Part shown: piece by piece, positions 43,725 to 52,035 of the stretch | Layout: the number at the start of each line of letters is the position of its first letter | Numbering within the stretch: the first letter of the stretch is position 1 | Assembly: GCF_001279695.1 (NCBI RefSeq) | Contig: NZ_LGDD01000081.1 | Location: 53,880 to 117,879, forward strand | DNA from: Streptomyces sp. WM6378 | GTDB lineage: Bacteria; Actinomycetota; Actinomycetes; Streptomycetales; Streptomycetaceae | Direction of reading: 5' to 3' | DNA length: 64,000 nucleotides | Notes under the pieces: generated by a model | What the model was told of the DNA's origin: nothing | Seen by the model: the letters and a program-made list of their open reading frames with translations, nothing else | The model's database searches: none | Position numbers and translations under genes: made by a program

Positions 43725-44699
43725 TTGACGGACACCACGACGCACCCACAGGAAACCCCCAGTCCCACCGCACGCCCGCCCCACCCGCAGTTCCCGTTCG
43801 GCCCCGCAGTCAAGACCCGGCTCCCGGGACGCATCGCGCTGATGGGGCCCAGCGGATCGGGCAAGACGTACACCGCGCTGGAGATGGCCTCCGCACTCGG
43901 CTCCACCACCGCGGTCATCGAGGCGGTCCACGGGCACGCCTCCAAGTACGCCGACCGGTTCAATTTCGACGTCTGCCCGCCCCTGACGTACTGCTCGCCG
44001 GAGGCGCTCATCGCGGCCCTGGCCGAATGCGCGGCCCAGGGCTACGCAACGGTGATCGTCGACCCGTACACGCTGTTCTGGTCCGGCCACGGCGGCGTCC
44101 TCGAACAGGTCGATGACGCCGCCAAGCGCGGCTCCAGCGGTAACAAGTCCGGCTGGAACGAGGTCCGCCCGCGTCAACGCCGCATGTGGGACGCCCTGTT
44201 CGCCTACCCCGGCCACGTCATCGCGACGCTGCGCTCGAAGACCGAGTACCACCTGGAGGCCGACGAGCAGGGTCACCACACGATGCGCCGGTTCGGCGGC
44301 AAGCCCGAGCAACGCGACGGCGCCGAGTACGAGTTCAACTTCGTCGGCGCGATGGACGACAACACGCTCGTCGTACTCAAGGCGCTCTCCGCGGACCTGT
44401 CCGGCGCGGTCGTCTCCAAGCCCGGGGCCGAGTTCGCCGCCCGCGTACGGGACTGGCTGGAGGACGGCGAGCCGCCCACCCCGCCGGTGCCGGTCACGGA
44501 ACTGATCGCGCAGGCATGCCATCCCGAGGTGACCCATGCCGCACTCGGCCAGCTGCGGGACACCGTTCGCGCCCGGTTCCTGGAAGACGTCCTGATCACC
44601 GACGACGACGGCGTGACCCTCGTCCGCCTGGACGACTACATCACCCGGCGCGGCCGTTCTCTGCAGGCCACCGCTGTGCAGGACGCCCACGTCTCATGA
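43725..44699 (+). CDS. Phage-type AAA/RecA-like ATPase
   Basis: TTG at 43725 follows GGAGG. The 324-residue protein has Walker A GPSGSGKT (41-48), a Walker B-like YATVIVDPYTLFW, and NEVRPRQRRMWDAL. It resembles phage nucleotide-binding (AAA_24/Sak4-like) ATPases that help recombination. No recombinase partner is adjacent. Confidence 0.75.
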   Translation: MTDTTTHPQETPSPTARPPHPQFPFGPAVKTRLPGRIALMGPSGSGKTYTALEMASALGSTTAVIEAVHGHASKYADRFNFDVCPPLTYCSPEALIAALAECAAQGYATVIVDPYTLFWSGHGGVLEQVDDAAKRGSSGNKSGWNEVRPRQRRMWDALFAYPGHVIATLRSKTEYHLEADEQGHHTMRRFGGKPEQRDGAEYEFNFVGAMDDNTLVVLKALSADLSGAVVSKPGAEFAARVRDWLEDGEPPTPPVPVTELIAQACHPEVTHAALGQLRDTVRARFLEDVLITDDDGVTLVRLDDYITRRGRSLQATAVQDAHVS

Positions 44700-44841
44700 C
44701 GCCGGCGTGGCGGCCGCACCTGCGGCCGCCACGGCGTCGGCGCCAACCATCGCTGCTCTCCATCCACTTCACCGCTGGAGGTCCCGTGCGCACCACCTGG
44801 CTAGGCCGCATACCGACGCGACCCCGACCTCTGGAGCACCC

Positions 44842-45381
44842 TTGCCCCTTTCCACGCGCACCCCACTCGTCTCCCGCGCCGCCGCCGCGCTCCACGATCA
44901 CACCGCGCGCGCTCTGATCTTCCTGGCCGACCACGCGGCCCGCCGCTCCCGCGTCCCCAACCCGGTGGCCGCGACCCGCCTCGTGCTCGTCCACATCGCC
45001 GACCAGAACAAGTCCGGCGCCGACGTGCACATGGAGATCACCTCGGGCCTGGAGAACCTCGGCTTCACCTGGCCCGCCGGATGGTGCACCGGCTGCAATG
45101 TCGCACTCACCGATGACCAGGTCGAGGACGGCGGCCTGTGCGCCGCGTGCGCCCCTTGGTTCTGCGCTTGCGCGTTCGAGAACCCCGGCACCGAGGAGCA
45201 GTGCGGCGGCTGCCACCTCACCCGCAGCGGACTGGGCGAGACCATGCCCCCGTGCACCTGCGGGTGCGACACCTCCTTCGGGGAGTTCGGCGACTACGAC
45301 ACCGAATCATCCGTCTCCCGCCAGCACTTCATCGACACCGGGCTCTTCCTGCGGCCCGGCGAGACCCTCGACGCCGGCTGA
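44842..45381 (+). CDS. Cys-rich zinc protein, TTG start
   Basis: The frame opens at 44707, but TTG at 44842 after GGAG is the likely start (179 residues). The protein has a helical part (LIFLADHAARRSRVPNPVAA) and a Cys-rich C-terminus (CTGCNVAL, CAACAPWFCAC, CTCGCD), probably several zinc knuckles. An overlapping 43-residue frame (GTG 44786) has a better-placed GGAGG. Confidence 0.55.
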   Translation: MPLSTRTPLVSRAAAALHDHTARALIFLADHAARRSRVPNPVAATRLVLVHIADQNKSGADVHMEITSGLENLGFTWPAGWCTGCNVALTDDQVEDGGLCAACAPWFCACAFENPGTEEQCGGCHLTRSGLGETMPPCTCGCDTSFGEFGDYDTESSVSRQHFIDTGLFLRPGETLDAG

Positions 45382-45477
45382 CCGGCCCTCCTCGCAAGGG
45401 CGCCCTCCCTTGCGGGCAACTCCCAGACCGCGACGCCCCCAGCGGCTCCATCCCCCTGGAGATCACCACACCATCAA

Positions 45478-45530
45478 TGACCCTTTTAGCTTGCCCAATA
45501 AGCAATCTCGAAGTAAAATTAGAAGGGTCA
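45478..45530 (+). promoter_or_regulatory. Shared AT-rich inverted-repeat operator, site 5
   Basis: TGACCCTTTTAGCTTGCCC (45478-45496) and, reversed, TGACCCTTCTAATTTTACT (45512-45530), exactly 15 bases apart, upstream of the 45594 gene. Confidence 0.75.
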
Positions 45531-45593
45531 GAAGGTGGTGGCTCCGGCTGCTGCTCGTACGCGACCCCAGGGAGGACACCCATTTCCGACACC

Positions 45594-46037
45594 GTGATCG
45601 AGAAGGCACTCCGGGCAGCGAACGAGCAGCAGGAGGAGGTCGTCCGCGAGGTCTTCCGCGCGGCCGGCCTGCTCTGGCAGTGCAAGGGCCGCGACTGCCT
45701 CTTCGACAACACCGCCGCACAGGAACTGTGCGAGGGGTGCGGCCGCCAGCGCAACGGCCGGCGCATCGCCGACCGTGTTCCCCCCTCCTCGCACCCGGAC
45801 GACTTCGCCGCCCTGCGCCCCCTGCTGCAGGCGTACTTCACCGGCCAGGGCACGCCGATGCCGGACGCGGTGACGTTCGAGAAGGACTTCGACAACGACT
45901 GGGTCAGCTACGGCGCGACCCTCCACTACGGCCCGCGCACCGAACTCCACGACTTCGACGGCGCCGTGGAGGAAGCCCTCGACGCGCTCGACCGCGCCGA
46001 GCCCGGCGAAGACCTGCGCGTCGCCCTGTACCGCTGA
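45594..46037 (+). CDS. Small zinc-ribbon protein; possible ATT start
   Basis: The protein has QCKGRDCLFDNTAAQELCEGCG (Cys spaced for a zinc site, quoted in pieces: QCKGRDC, LCEGCG) and an acidic C-terminus. GTG 45594 is given as start, but GGAGG lies 18 bases before it and six bases before an in-frame ATT at 45582. No family recognised. Confidence 0.6.
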   Translation: MIEKALRAANEQQEEVVREVFRAAGLLWQCKGRDCLFDNTAAQELCEGCGRQRNGRRIADRVPPSSHPDDFAALRPLLQAYFTGQGTPMPDAVTFEKDFDNDWVSYGATLHYGPRTELHDFDGAVEEALDALDRAEPGEDLRVALYR

Positions 46038-46053
46038 CCACCGGAGATCCGAG

Positions 46054-46842
46054 ATGCCTGTTTCCCTGGCCACTGACCCCAACACCCCGGGACCGACCGC
46101 CCGTCAGCGCACCTGGCTCTTCGCGGCTCTGCGCGCCGATGACGGCCTGATGCCGCTGGGCGTGCCCCACCGGTCGCTGGACCTGATGCGCGAGCGCGGC
46201 TGGCTCCAGTTCGCCCCGGCCACCGATGACGACCCCCTGCAGGCCCGCCACGTGCTCACCGCAGCCGGCCGCTTCGCGTTGCTCAGTGTCGGCAAGGCCG
46301 ACGCCTTGCTCAGCGTCCTGACCTCCGCCGAGCCCGGCCGCATCGAAAGGCCCGTGCAGCGGCAGATCCTCACCTCACTGCTACGTGAGGGCCTGGTGCG
46401 CCGCCTGTCTCGGCGCGGCGAACAGGGCGAGGGCCAGGTGCAGTTCACCTACATCACCAACCTGGGCCGCCGCCTGGTCGGCCTTCCCGAAGTCGACGAC
46501 ACCCCGGCCAGCGACTACCTGGTCGCCGCGTTCGCCGCGAAGGGCATCACCGTCGCGGTGGAGAGCGACAGCTGCGGCGACACCCGCGTCGTCTACCGGC
46601 TCGGGGACATGGAGGCGCGCTTCTTCCGGAAAGTCTGGAACCCCGGCCACGACACCTACAGCGCCCGGCACCCGTCCTGGATGCACGACATGCCGTGGAC
46701 CGCCCTGATCACCTACTCCGGCGACGGGGCCGTCGAGAAGCACCTGCCCAACGGCCTCGGCATCAAGGAGGAGAGCGCCCGCATGGCGGCCGCCCTCGCC
46801 GACTGGCTCGCCGACCGGGACGACGCGGCCTTCGCCGCCTGA
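46054..46842 (+). CDS. Hypothetical protein, 262 residues
   Basis: The protein has two winged-helix-like stretches (LFAALRADDGLMPLGVPHRS, QILTSLLREGLVRRLSRRGE) and a C-terminal part (GKVW-like turn, WTALITYSGDGAVEKHLPNG). CGGAG precedes the ATG. It may bind DNA. No family recognised. Confidence 0.6.
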   Translation: MPVSLATDPNTPGPTARQRTWLFAALRADDGLMPLGVPHRSLDLMRERGWLQFAPATDDDPLQARHVLTAAGRFALLSVGKADALLSVLTSAEPGRIERPVQRQILTSLLREGLVRRLSRRGEQGEGQVQFTYITNLGRRLVGLPEVDDTPASDYLVAAFAAKGITVAVESDSCGDTRVVYRLGDMEARFFRKVWNPGHDTYSARHPSWMHDMPWTALITYSGDGAVEKHLPNGLGIKEESARMAAALADWLADRDDAAFAA

Positions 46843-46882
46843 CGCCCACCACCCACTTCACCCCGGGGGGGGACCTGCCGCC

Positions 46883-48163
46883 ATGAACCTGACCGCCCGT
46901 CTGCATCTGCTCAACCTGATCCGCCTCTCGGCCAGCGCCGATGGCACCCGCCGCTCCGCCGAACGCGCCGCGCACCGCGCCCAGTTGCGCCGCAAGGAAG
47001 CGGCCGCCGCACGCCGCCGGCACCGCTATGTGGTGCGCACCGCCTCCAGCTGTGACCTCGACGACGCGGTGAAGGCCCTTGCCGACGCCGAGAACGCGTA
47101 TGCGGCACGCGCCGCGCAGGTCGAGACGGCCGGTGTCCGGTGGCGCCGCGCCTTTGCGGCGAGCGAGCGGGCCAATGCGCGGCTGGGTGAGGAACTCGCC
47201 CGCACCCGGATGCTGACCAGCGCGGGAGGCGCCGGCCGCAAGGGCGCCCGGCTCGCGGCCGAGATCTCCCTGCTGGCGGAACTCGCGGCCATGCCCGAGG
47301 AGTTGATCCGTGCAGCCTCGGCGCTTCTGGTGCAGAGTTCCGCTGGCAAGGACAGCGTCGTGGCGCTGGACCGCGTAGTGCGGTGGGCGAAGGCCGCCGG
47401 CTGCCTCCACAAGCTCGTGGTCGTCCATGCCGATATCGGTCAGGACGAGGAATGGCCCGGGGTCCGTGATCTTGCCCGGCAGCAGGCCGAGCGGTACGGG
47501 CTGCGGTTCGTCGTGGTCAAGGCGCCCGTCGGCTTCCTCGGCATGGTCGAGAAGCGCGGCATGTGGCCGGACGCGCAGAACCGGCTGTGCACCTCCACCC
47601 TGAAGCGGGACGAGGCCGCCAAGTTCTTCACGCAGATCGTCGAGGAGCTCGGGCTCGAGGAGCAGGCGCTGCTCGTCAACTGCCTGGGCATCCGGGCCGA
47701 CGAGTCCCCCTCGCGGCGCCGCAAGTCCGAGCTGGCCATCGACCACCGGGCCAGCAACGGCCGCCGCCTCGTCCTGACATGGCATCCGGTGTTCCGCCTC
47801 TCCGAGCGGGAGATCTGGCAGGAGATCGTGGACAACGCGCTCGACTACCACCCGGTGTACGACACCCTCATCCCCCGCCTGAGCTGCATCTTCTGCATCC
47901 TCGCGCCGTTCGACGTCCTGGCGCGCGCCGTCCGGCTGTGCTGGGTGCTGGGCCTGGAGACCCCGAAGACGTACGTCGACCTCGAGGACCGGCTCGGACA
48001 CCGCTTCAAGAACAAGTTCAGCCTCGCCGACGTCGTCGCCGAGGCTTCCCGCCTGGAGGCCGCCGAGGGCCCGATCACCTGGCGCCGGGGCGACGCGATC
48101 CGCCACCACCTCGGCGAAGAAGCAGCGACCGCCTACCTGCAGCGCCTGGTCCTCGCAGCCTGA
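46883..48163 (+). CDS. PAPS reductase-like PP-loop protein
   Basis: The 426-residue protein has a coiled-coil N-terminus (about 30-140), PP-loop SSAGKDS at 152-158, HADIGQDEEWPGVRDLARQQ, NRLCTSTLKRD and a SCIFC motif near 345, the features of phage/mobile-element phosphoadenosine-phosphosulfate reductase family proteins (also DndC-like). Cys residues could hold an FeS cluster or zinc. Substrate unknown; other Dnd genes are absent. Confidence 0.75.
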   Translation: MNLTARLHLLNLIRLSASADGTRRSAERAAHRAQLRRKEAAAARRRHRYVVRTASSCDLDDAVKALADAENAYAARAAQVETAGVRWRRAFAASERANARLGEELARTRMLTSAGGAGRKGARLAAEISLLAELAAMPEELIRAASALLVQSSAGKDSVVALDRVVRWAKAAGCLHKLVVVHADIGQDEEWPGVRDLARQQAERYGLRFVVVKAPVGFLGMVEKRGMWPDAQNRLCTSTLKRDEAAKFFTQIVEELGLEEQALLVNCLGIRADESPSRRRKSELAIDHRASNGRRLVLTWHPVFRLSEREIWQEIVDNALDYHPVYDTLIPRLSCIFCILAPFDVLARAVRLCWVLGLETPKTYVDLEDRLGHRFKNKFSLADVVAEASRLEAAEGPITWRRGDAIRHHLGEEAATAYLQRLVLAA

Positions 48164-48197
48164 CCCAGACCCCCACCACTGAAAGGTCGAGCCCCGT

Positions 48198-48350
48198 GAC
48201 GATCACGAGCCGAGTGCCTGCCGGCATTGCGGCATCCCCCGCCTTGAGCACATGCAGCGGTGGACCACGGACGCCGGATGGCACAAGTGGACCCTGCCCA
48301 CCCAGGCGCAGATCAAGGCCCGTATGCGCGCCCGCGCCGCACACCGCTGA
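48198..48350 (+). pseudogene. Small zinc-knuckle protein, start frameshifted
   Basis: The frame DDHEPSACRHCGIPRLEHMQ, then RWTTDAGWHKWTLPTQAQIK, ending at TGA 48348-48350, looks like small phage/plasmid proteins with a CxxC. No start codon lies in frame before 48252, but a GTG (48196) with AAAGG is one base out of frame. A one-base indel near the start is the likely explanation. Confidence 0.45.
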
Positions 48351-48387
48351 CGCACCGCCCCTACCCCCCTTTCGAAAGGCCAGCCCC

Positions 48388-48831
48388 TTGCTCGTGTCCC
48401 CCTCTCCCACCGGTCCTGCCCCGCTCGTCGCCACCATGGACTTGGACGCCGAGCTCGGCCGGCTCCTGGACAGCCTGACCGCCGCGCAGCTGTACGACAT
48501 CGAGATCGCCTGCGTGCAGCGGCAGAGCGCGCACTACGGCCGCCAGCTGGTCACCGCGCTGCGCCACCGCACCCGTGAGGTGGTCGCGGCCCGGGAGACC
48601 GGCTCACGCTGGCCGGTGGTCGGCGTCGTCTTCGGCACGTGTGAGTGGGACAACGGCTGGTTCTGGGAGACCAGCGGTCAGGTCCGTCACCTCGACGGCA
48701 CGCGCAGCATCGTCGACCTGGACTTCGACGAGGTGAGCGGGCTCCTGGCCGACCTGTCCGGCACCGAGCGCCTGTGCGGCGGCGAACGCCTGCGCGTCGA
48801 CCTGCTCACCGGCGACGTCACCACCTCGTGA
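48388..48831 (+). CDS. Hypothetical protein, about 147 residues
   Basis: The frame is open from 47563, but homologous-looking sequence starts at about TTG 48388 (AAAGG upstream) or GTG 48394. Features: MDLDAELGRLLDSLTAAQLY, ETGSRWPVVGVVFGTCEWDN, GWFWETSGQV. It overlaps the next start by GTGA. No family recognised. Confidence 0.55.
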   Translation: MLVSPSPTGPAPLVATMDLDAELGRLLDSLTAAQLYDIEIACVQRQSAHYGRQLVTALRHRTREVVAARETGSRWPVVGVVFGTCEWDNGWFWETSGQVRHLDGTRSIVDLDFDEVSGLLADLSGTERLCGGERLRVDLLTGDVTTS

Positions 48832-49154
48832 ACAGCCGCACGGTCGCGGTGCCCGGCCCGCGCCCGTCGCCCCCCGGGCGGCGGCGCGTTGGGCGCGGCC
48901 GCACCACCACGGTCGTCTACGACTCCGCGCACCTACGGGTGCGCCTGAACAATGACCACGTCCTGTGGTTCGTCCGCGACGTCGCCGGAGCCCTCGGGTT
49001 CCGGCCGCCGCTGACGTCAGGCTCCGACGTCCCGCAGGTCCTGGTGACCACCGCCGGGCTGGACGCTGTGATGGCGGCCGCCGGCTTCTGCGCGCCCCGC
49101 GCCTTCACCACCTGGGCTGCCGGCATCGAGCGCCAACTGCCCCGCCAGCGCTGA
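48828..49154 (+). CDS. Bro-N-like small protein
   Basis: The GTG-started 108-residue protein has RLNNDHVLWFVRDVAGALGF and LVTTAGLDAVMAAAGFCAPR, then FTTWAAGIERQLPRQR, matching the ends of Bro-N/phage antirepressor domains (W-F-ARDV.., seaGLY..., W...LP.R), but the middle is shortened. It may be a divergent Bro-N protein. Coupled to the previous gene. Confidence 0.6.
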   Translation: MNSRTVAVPGPRPSPPGRRRVGRGRTTTVVYDSAHLRVRLNNDHVLWFVRDVAGALGFRPPLTSGSDVPQVLVTTAGLDAVMAAAGFCAPRAFTTWAAGIERQLPRQR

Positions 49155-49279
49155 CCGGACGCCCCGCCCCGGCCGGCCCTCCCCGTCTCGCCGACGCCGC
49201 TGAGCTGCTCGACTCCCTGCGCTTGCTGGGCCTGCAGTCGGCGCCCCGTCCCGCGGCACCGCCCTCCCCCACCCCGTAA
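49151..49279 (+). CDS. Possible small ORF with CTG start
   Basis: A 42-residue frame begins with CTG overlapping the Bro-N stop (CTGA) and includes RLADAAELLDSLRLLGLQ. It may be a coupled micro-ORF or no gene. Confidence 0.25.
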   Translation: MTGRPAPAGPPRLADAAELLDSLRLLGLQSAPRPAAPPSPTP

Positions 49280-49288
49280 AGGAACATC

Positions 49289-49818
49289 GTGTCCTCCGCT
49301 CCTCCCACCCTGTTCCCCCTGCCTGCGCCCCGTGGCTCCGCATCCCGGCCGGACAAGCCGATGACGGTGCTGTCGTACGGGCTCGGCGCCGACTCGACAG
49401 CGATTCTGCTCAAGTACCTTGATCACCCCGTGCGCTGCTGCGCCAGCACCCGGACCTCGCCGCCGAGGCACTGATGATGGAGTACGCGTCGATGGCGCTG
49501 AACGAGCCCATGTCGTTGTACGGGACGCGGTCGCTGTACCAGCAGCTCGCCGAGGACGAGCGCAACGACGCGGTGCTCACCGCGTTCGAGGCACGGCTGG
49601 ATGAGGCGCCGTTCTCCCTTTACGAGGTTCGTCGCCTGTACCTGCCCGGCCGGACGAAGGACTGCCGCCACCACCACGGGGACCGGTGCACTCGCCCGTT
49701 CTGGTGGTGCCGCACCGAGCGGACTGCCTCCTGTCGCCGTGAACACGCGGCGTTTGCGACCGTCGCCCCCCCTCTGCACCAGCACCGAGCTGCCCCCTCG
49801 GTGTGCCGACCTCGATAG
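49289..49818 (+). pseudogene. PP-loop (PAPS reductase-like) gene with internal deletion
   Basis: The first frame gives MTVLSYGLGADSTAILLKYL (a PP-loop N-terminus) and stops after 61 residues. From about 49430 another frame gives LRQHPDLAAEALMMEYASMA, EPMSLYGTRSLYQQL and APFSLYEVRRLYLPGR, the C-terminal half of such a protein. The central part is missing and the frame changes, so the gene is a deletion relic. Confidence 0.7.
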
Positions 49819-49861
49819 CGGCTGCCGCGGCAACCCGGTCAAGGGTGCGGCGTGGCGGTCG

Positions 49862-50221
49862 GTGCGCACGGTGTGGGAAGGCCCGCGCCTGGAGGCGGAG
49901 TTCACCTTGATGCGCTGGGGACGTGAGACCGGCGTCCAACTGCGTCACGGCGAGCGCTCGATGATCAAGCGCCGGCATTACCTGAACCGCGGCGAGGGCT
50001 ACCCCACGGCGGAGGCGTACCTGGTGGCTGCACCGACCGGCGCCGACAACAAGAACCGGAACTCCTTCGACCGCAAATGGACGGAGATCACGGGCCTGAT
50101 CGGGACTCGGTGGGAGCCCGTGCGGCCGCTCGTGAACCATCCGGTCAGGCGCGGCTCGCGCGTCGTGCCGGTCATCCGGCCCTCGGGCGTGGCACACGTG
50201 CCCGCCCTGGCCTCCGCCTGA
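49862..50221 (+). CDS. Hypothetical protein, 119 residues
   Basis: From GTG 49862 the frame reads RTVWEGPRLEAEFTLMRWGR, YLNRGEGYPTAEAYLVAAPT, GADNKNRNSFDRKWTEITGL. It looks coding, but I do not recognise it and no ribosome site is seen; the frame is open further upstream into the PP-loop relic. It may be a fragment. Confidence 0.4.
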   Translation: MRTVWEGPRLEAEFTLMRWGRETGVQLRHGERSMIKRRHYLNRGEGYPTAEAYLVAAPTGADNKNRNSFDRKWTEITGLIGTRWEPVRPLVNHPVRRGSRVVPVIRPSGVAHVPALASA

Positions 50222-50244
50222 GAACAGCAATGGAGGACACCATC

Positions 50245-50769
50245 ATGGGCGTGGCCGCGCAGACGGTGGCGTGGTGTACGGCCCGGGACCACCCGTACGT
50301 CACCTACAACCCTTGTGTGAAACGCAGTTACTGCCGGTGCGGAAGCCGACAGGCCGACGGGGAGCTGCCGGTGGACTGGACGGCCAAGCACGAGCTGTTC
50401 CACGCCCATTCGCCGGGCGGTGCCTGCCGGTGTTATCGCGTGGTGACCGCGTGCAGTGCGCTCCCGCTCCTGCCGCGGTGCAGTCCTGGCGCACGGAGCC
50501 GCGCAGTCCTTCGGGATGGACCTGGCCGAGCTCGAGGTCGAGGTGTACGAGCAGGTCGGCGGCCATCACGGCGCCGACGCATGGACCGATGGGACATGCC
50601 GTCGTCCATCCGGGAGTTGGTCGGCTTCGAGGGGATGGTGTGGCTGGCGGCCTGTGAACAGAGCCAGCCCGGGGCGGCGGGGCACTGCGCTGGGCGGAGC
50701 CAGCCGCTGCCCGCCGCGCGCGGCGGGCCGGGCGGGGCGCTGCGTTCAGGCCGGGGACGAGGCGAGTAA
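50245..50769 (+). CDS. Cys-rich protein running into a relic
   Basis: ATG follows GGAGG. The first 68 residues look real (MGVAAQTVAWCTARDHPYVT, YCRCGSRQADGELPVDWTAK, HELFHAHSPGGACRCYRV), with Cys pairs for zinc. The remaining frame passes antisense through a duplicate gene relic and is Arg/Gly-rich, so the original stop is probably lost. Confidence 0.45.
   Translation: MGVAAQTVAWCTARDHPYVTYNPCVKRSYCRCGSRQADGELPVDWTAKHELFHAHSPGGACRCYRVVTACSALPLLPRCSPGARSRAVLRDGPGRARGRGVRAGRRPSRRRRMDRWDMPSSIRELVGFEGMVWLAACEQSQPGAAGHCAGRSQPLPAARGGPGGALRSGRGRGE
50453..50586 (-). pseudogene. Duplicate fragment of the 52036 gene
   Basis: On the minus strand this reads VMAADLLVHLDLELGQVHPE, then GLRGSVRQDCTA, matching VMAADLLLHLDLDLDQVHVE and GLRGYVRQEYTA of the intact gene at 52036-52629, with about 14 residues missing between. 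DNA identity is high around 50530-50580. It is a truncated copy. Confidence 0.75.
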
Positions 50770-51783
50770 CGCCTGCCCGGCAGCTGAACGGCCCGGCCGG
50801 ACTGGCGTGAAACTCAGCGCGGCGCTCCACTGCGGCTGGTACTGCTCCTTGTAGCCGGTCTGCCCGTTGGTCTCCGCCGTGCGGCCGAGGTCCAGACCAG
50901 TGAATCCCTGGCGGGTCAGGTCGTCGATGAGCCGGCGCAGCAGGAGGTGTCCGGGAGCCAGACGGGCGGCGCCGGGGTCCATGGCGGGTCTGAGGGACCA
51001 GCACATCGTGCCGCGGAAGAGGCAGAGCTGGGCGGCGACGAGCGCACCGTCGATGGTGAGGGTGGCGATGAAGGCGGTGGTGTCGGTGAGGTCGCTCAGC
51101 ACGGCTCCCCAGTCGGGCGGTGACGACCTGGGCCGAGGATCCGGTGTCCAGCGGGCGGCGTGCAGCCGCTCCAGTTCCGGTTGCAGTTGAAGGAGTTCGT
51201 CGGTGGTACGGGTGCGGGCGTAGCTGATCGAGTGGCCGGTGCGGGCCCGTCGTTCCCGCTTGGCGTGCTGGCGCCGCAGGTTGGCGGGCAGGGCCTCCCA
51301 GTCCAGTGGAAGCGGCACGAGAGCTGTGCGCGTGCGGGTTGCTTGCCAGGTGCGTCGGCCGTCGAGAGCGCGGCCGAGCACCGAGTGGGCGGGGACGTCG
51401 GCCAGTTCGGCGTGCTTCCTGTGCTGGAGGAGCTGGTCGAGACCGTCAGCGAGGGCCTGCGCGATGTGCGGGTGTCGGGCGCCGGGGCCGACAAGGTCGT
51501 TGTACTCGGCGTACGGCGTGAGGGCGGAGATCACGTCGGTGGCTCCGGTGCGGTGCCGGGCGAGCGGGAGGGCGGCGCAGATGCCTCCTTCGTCGGTGAC
51601 GGTCATGACGACGGGGCTGCTGGAGGAGGGCAGTTGGCGCAGCCAGGCGGTCACCCACTGCGGCGACTGGTAGGCGCTCGCACACGGGTCGGCTTCGTAA
51701 AGGGTGGGCCACCACCGGCTGATCCATGTGGCGGCCGCATCGTTCTCGAGGATGCGGACGTGGGGGTTCTGGGGAATGGGCAT
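50746..51783 (-). CDS. GNAT/FemAB-type acyltransferase
   Basis: The 345-residue protein looks like the Acetyltransf_6/FemAB-like family: YQSPQWVTAWLRQL near the start, and C-terminal AFIATLTIDGALVAAQLCLF, APGHLLLRRLIDDLTRQGFT, LDLGRTAETNGQTGYKEQY (split). Such enzymes transfer acyl or aminoacyl groups to sugars or peptides. ATG 51783 follows AGGAG; the frame is open to 51933. Substrate unknown. Confidence 0.75.
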   Translation of the reverse strand: MPIPQNPHVRILENDAAATWISRWWPTLYEADPCASAYQSPQWVTAWLRQLPSSSSPVVMTVTDEGGICAALPLARHRTGATDVISALTPYAEYNDLVGPGARHPHIAQALADGLDQLLQHRKHAELADVPAHSVLGRALDGRRTWQATRTRTALVPLPLDWEALPANLRRQHAKRERRARTGHSISYARTRTTDELLQLQPELERLHAARWTPDPRPRSSPPDWGAVLSDLTDTTAFIATLTIDGALVAAQLCLFRGTMCWSLRPAMDPGAARLAPGHLLLRRLIDDLTRQGFTGLDLGRTAETNGQTGYKEQYQPQWSAALSFTPVRPGRSAAGQALLASSPA

Positions 51784-52035
51784 TGGGATTGCTCTCCTCT
51801 TCGCGGGGTTCGCCGCAGCGTGGAGGAGAGCGCCTGTGGATGGAGGCCGGCGGGATACATCGGGGGGGCGCTGGGCCGGGCGGATCGAGGCCCGGTCGAT
51901 TGACGACGCCGCGAGGCACGAGGTGTTCACCATCAGCCCGTCGGTGCTCCGTGCCGGTGCAACCTTCCCCGGTGACCGTGCCGGTGCCGTGTGGGTTCCG
52001 TGGTCCCGGGTGACCAGTCTGGAAGGTGGGCGGCA

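Noticed and set aside
44786..44917. 43-codon ORF with GGAGG and GTG
   Set aside because: Good start signal but Pro/Arg/Ser-rich text typical of a shadow frame over the 44842 gene; recorded only as an alternative.
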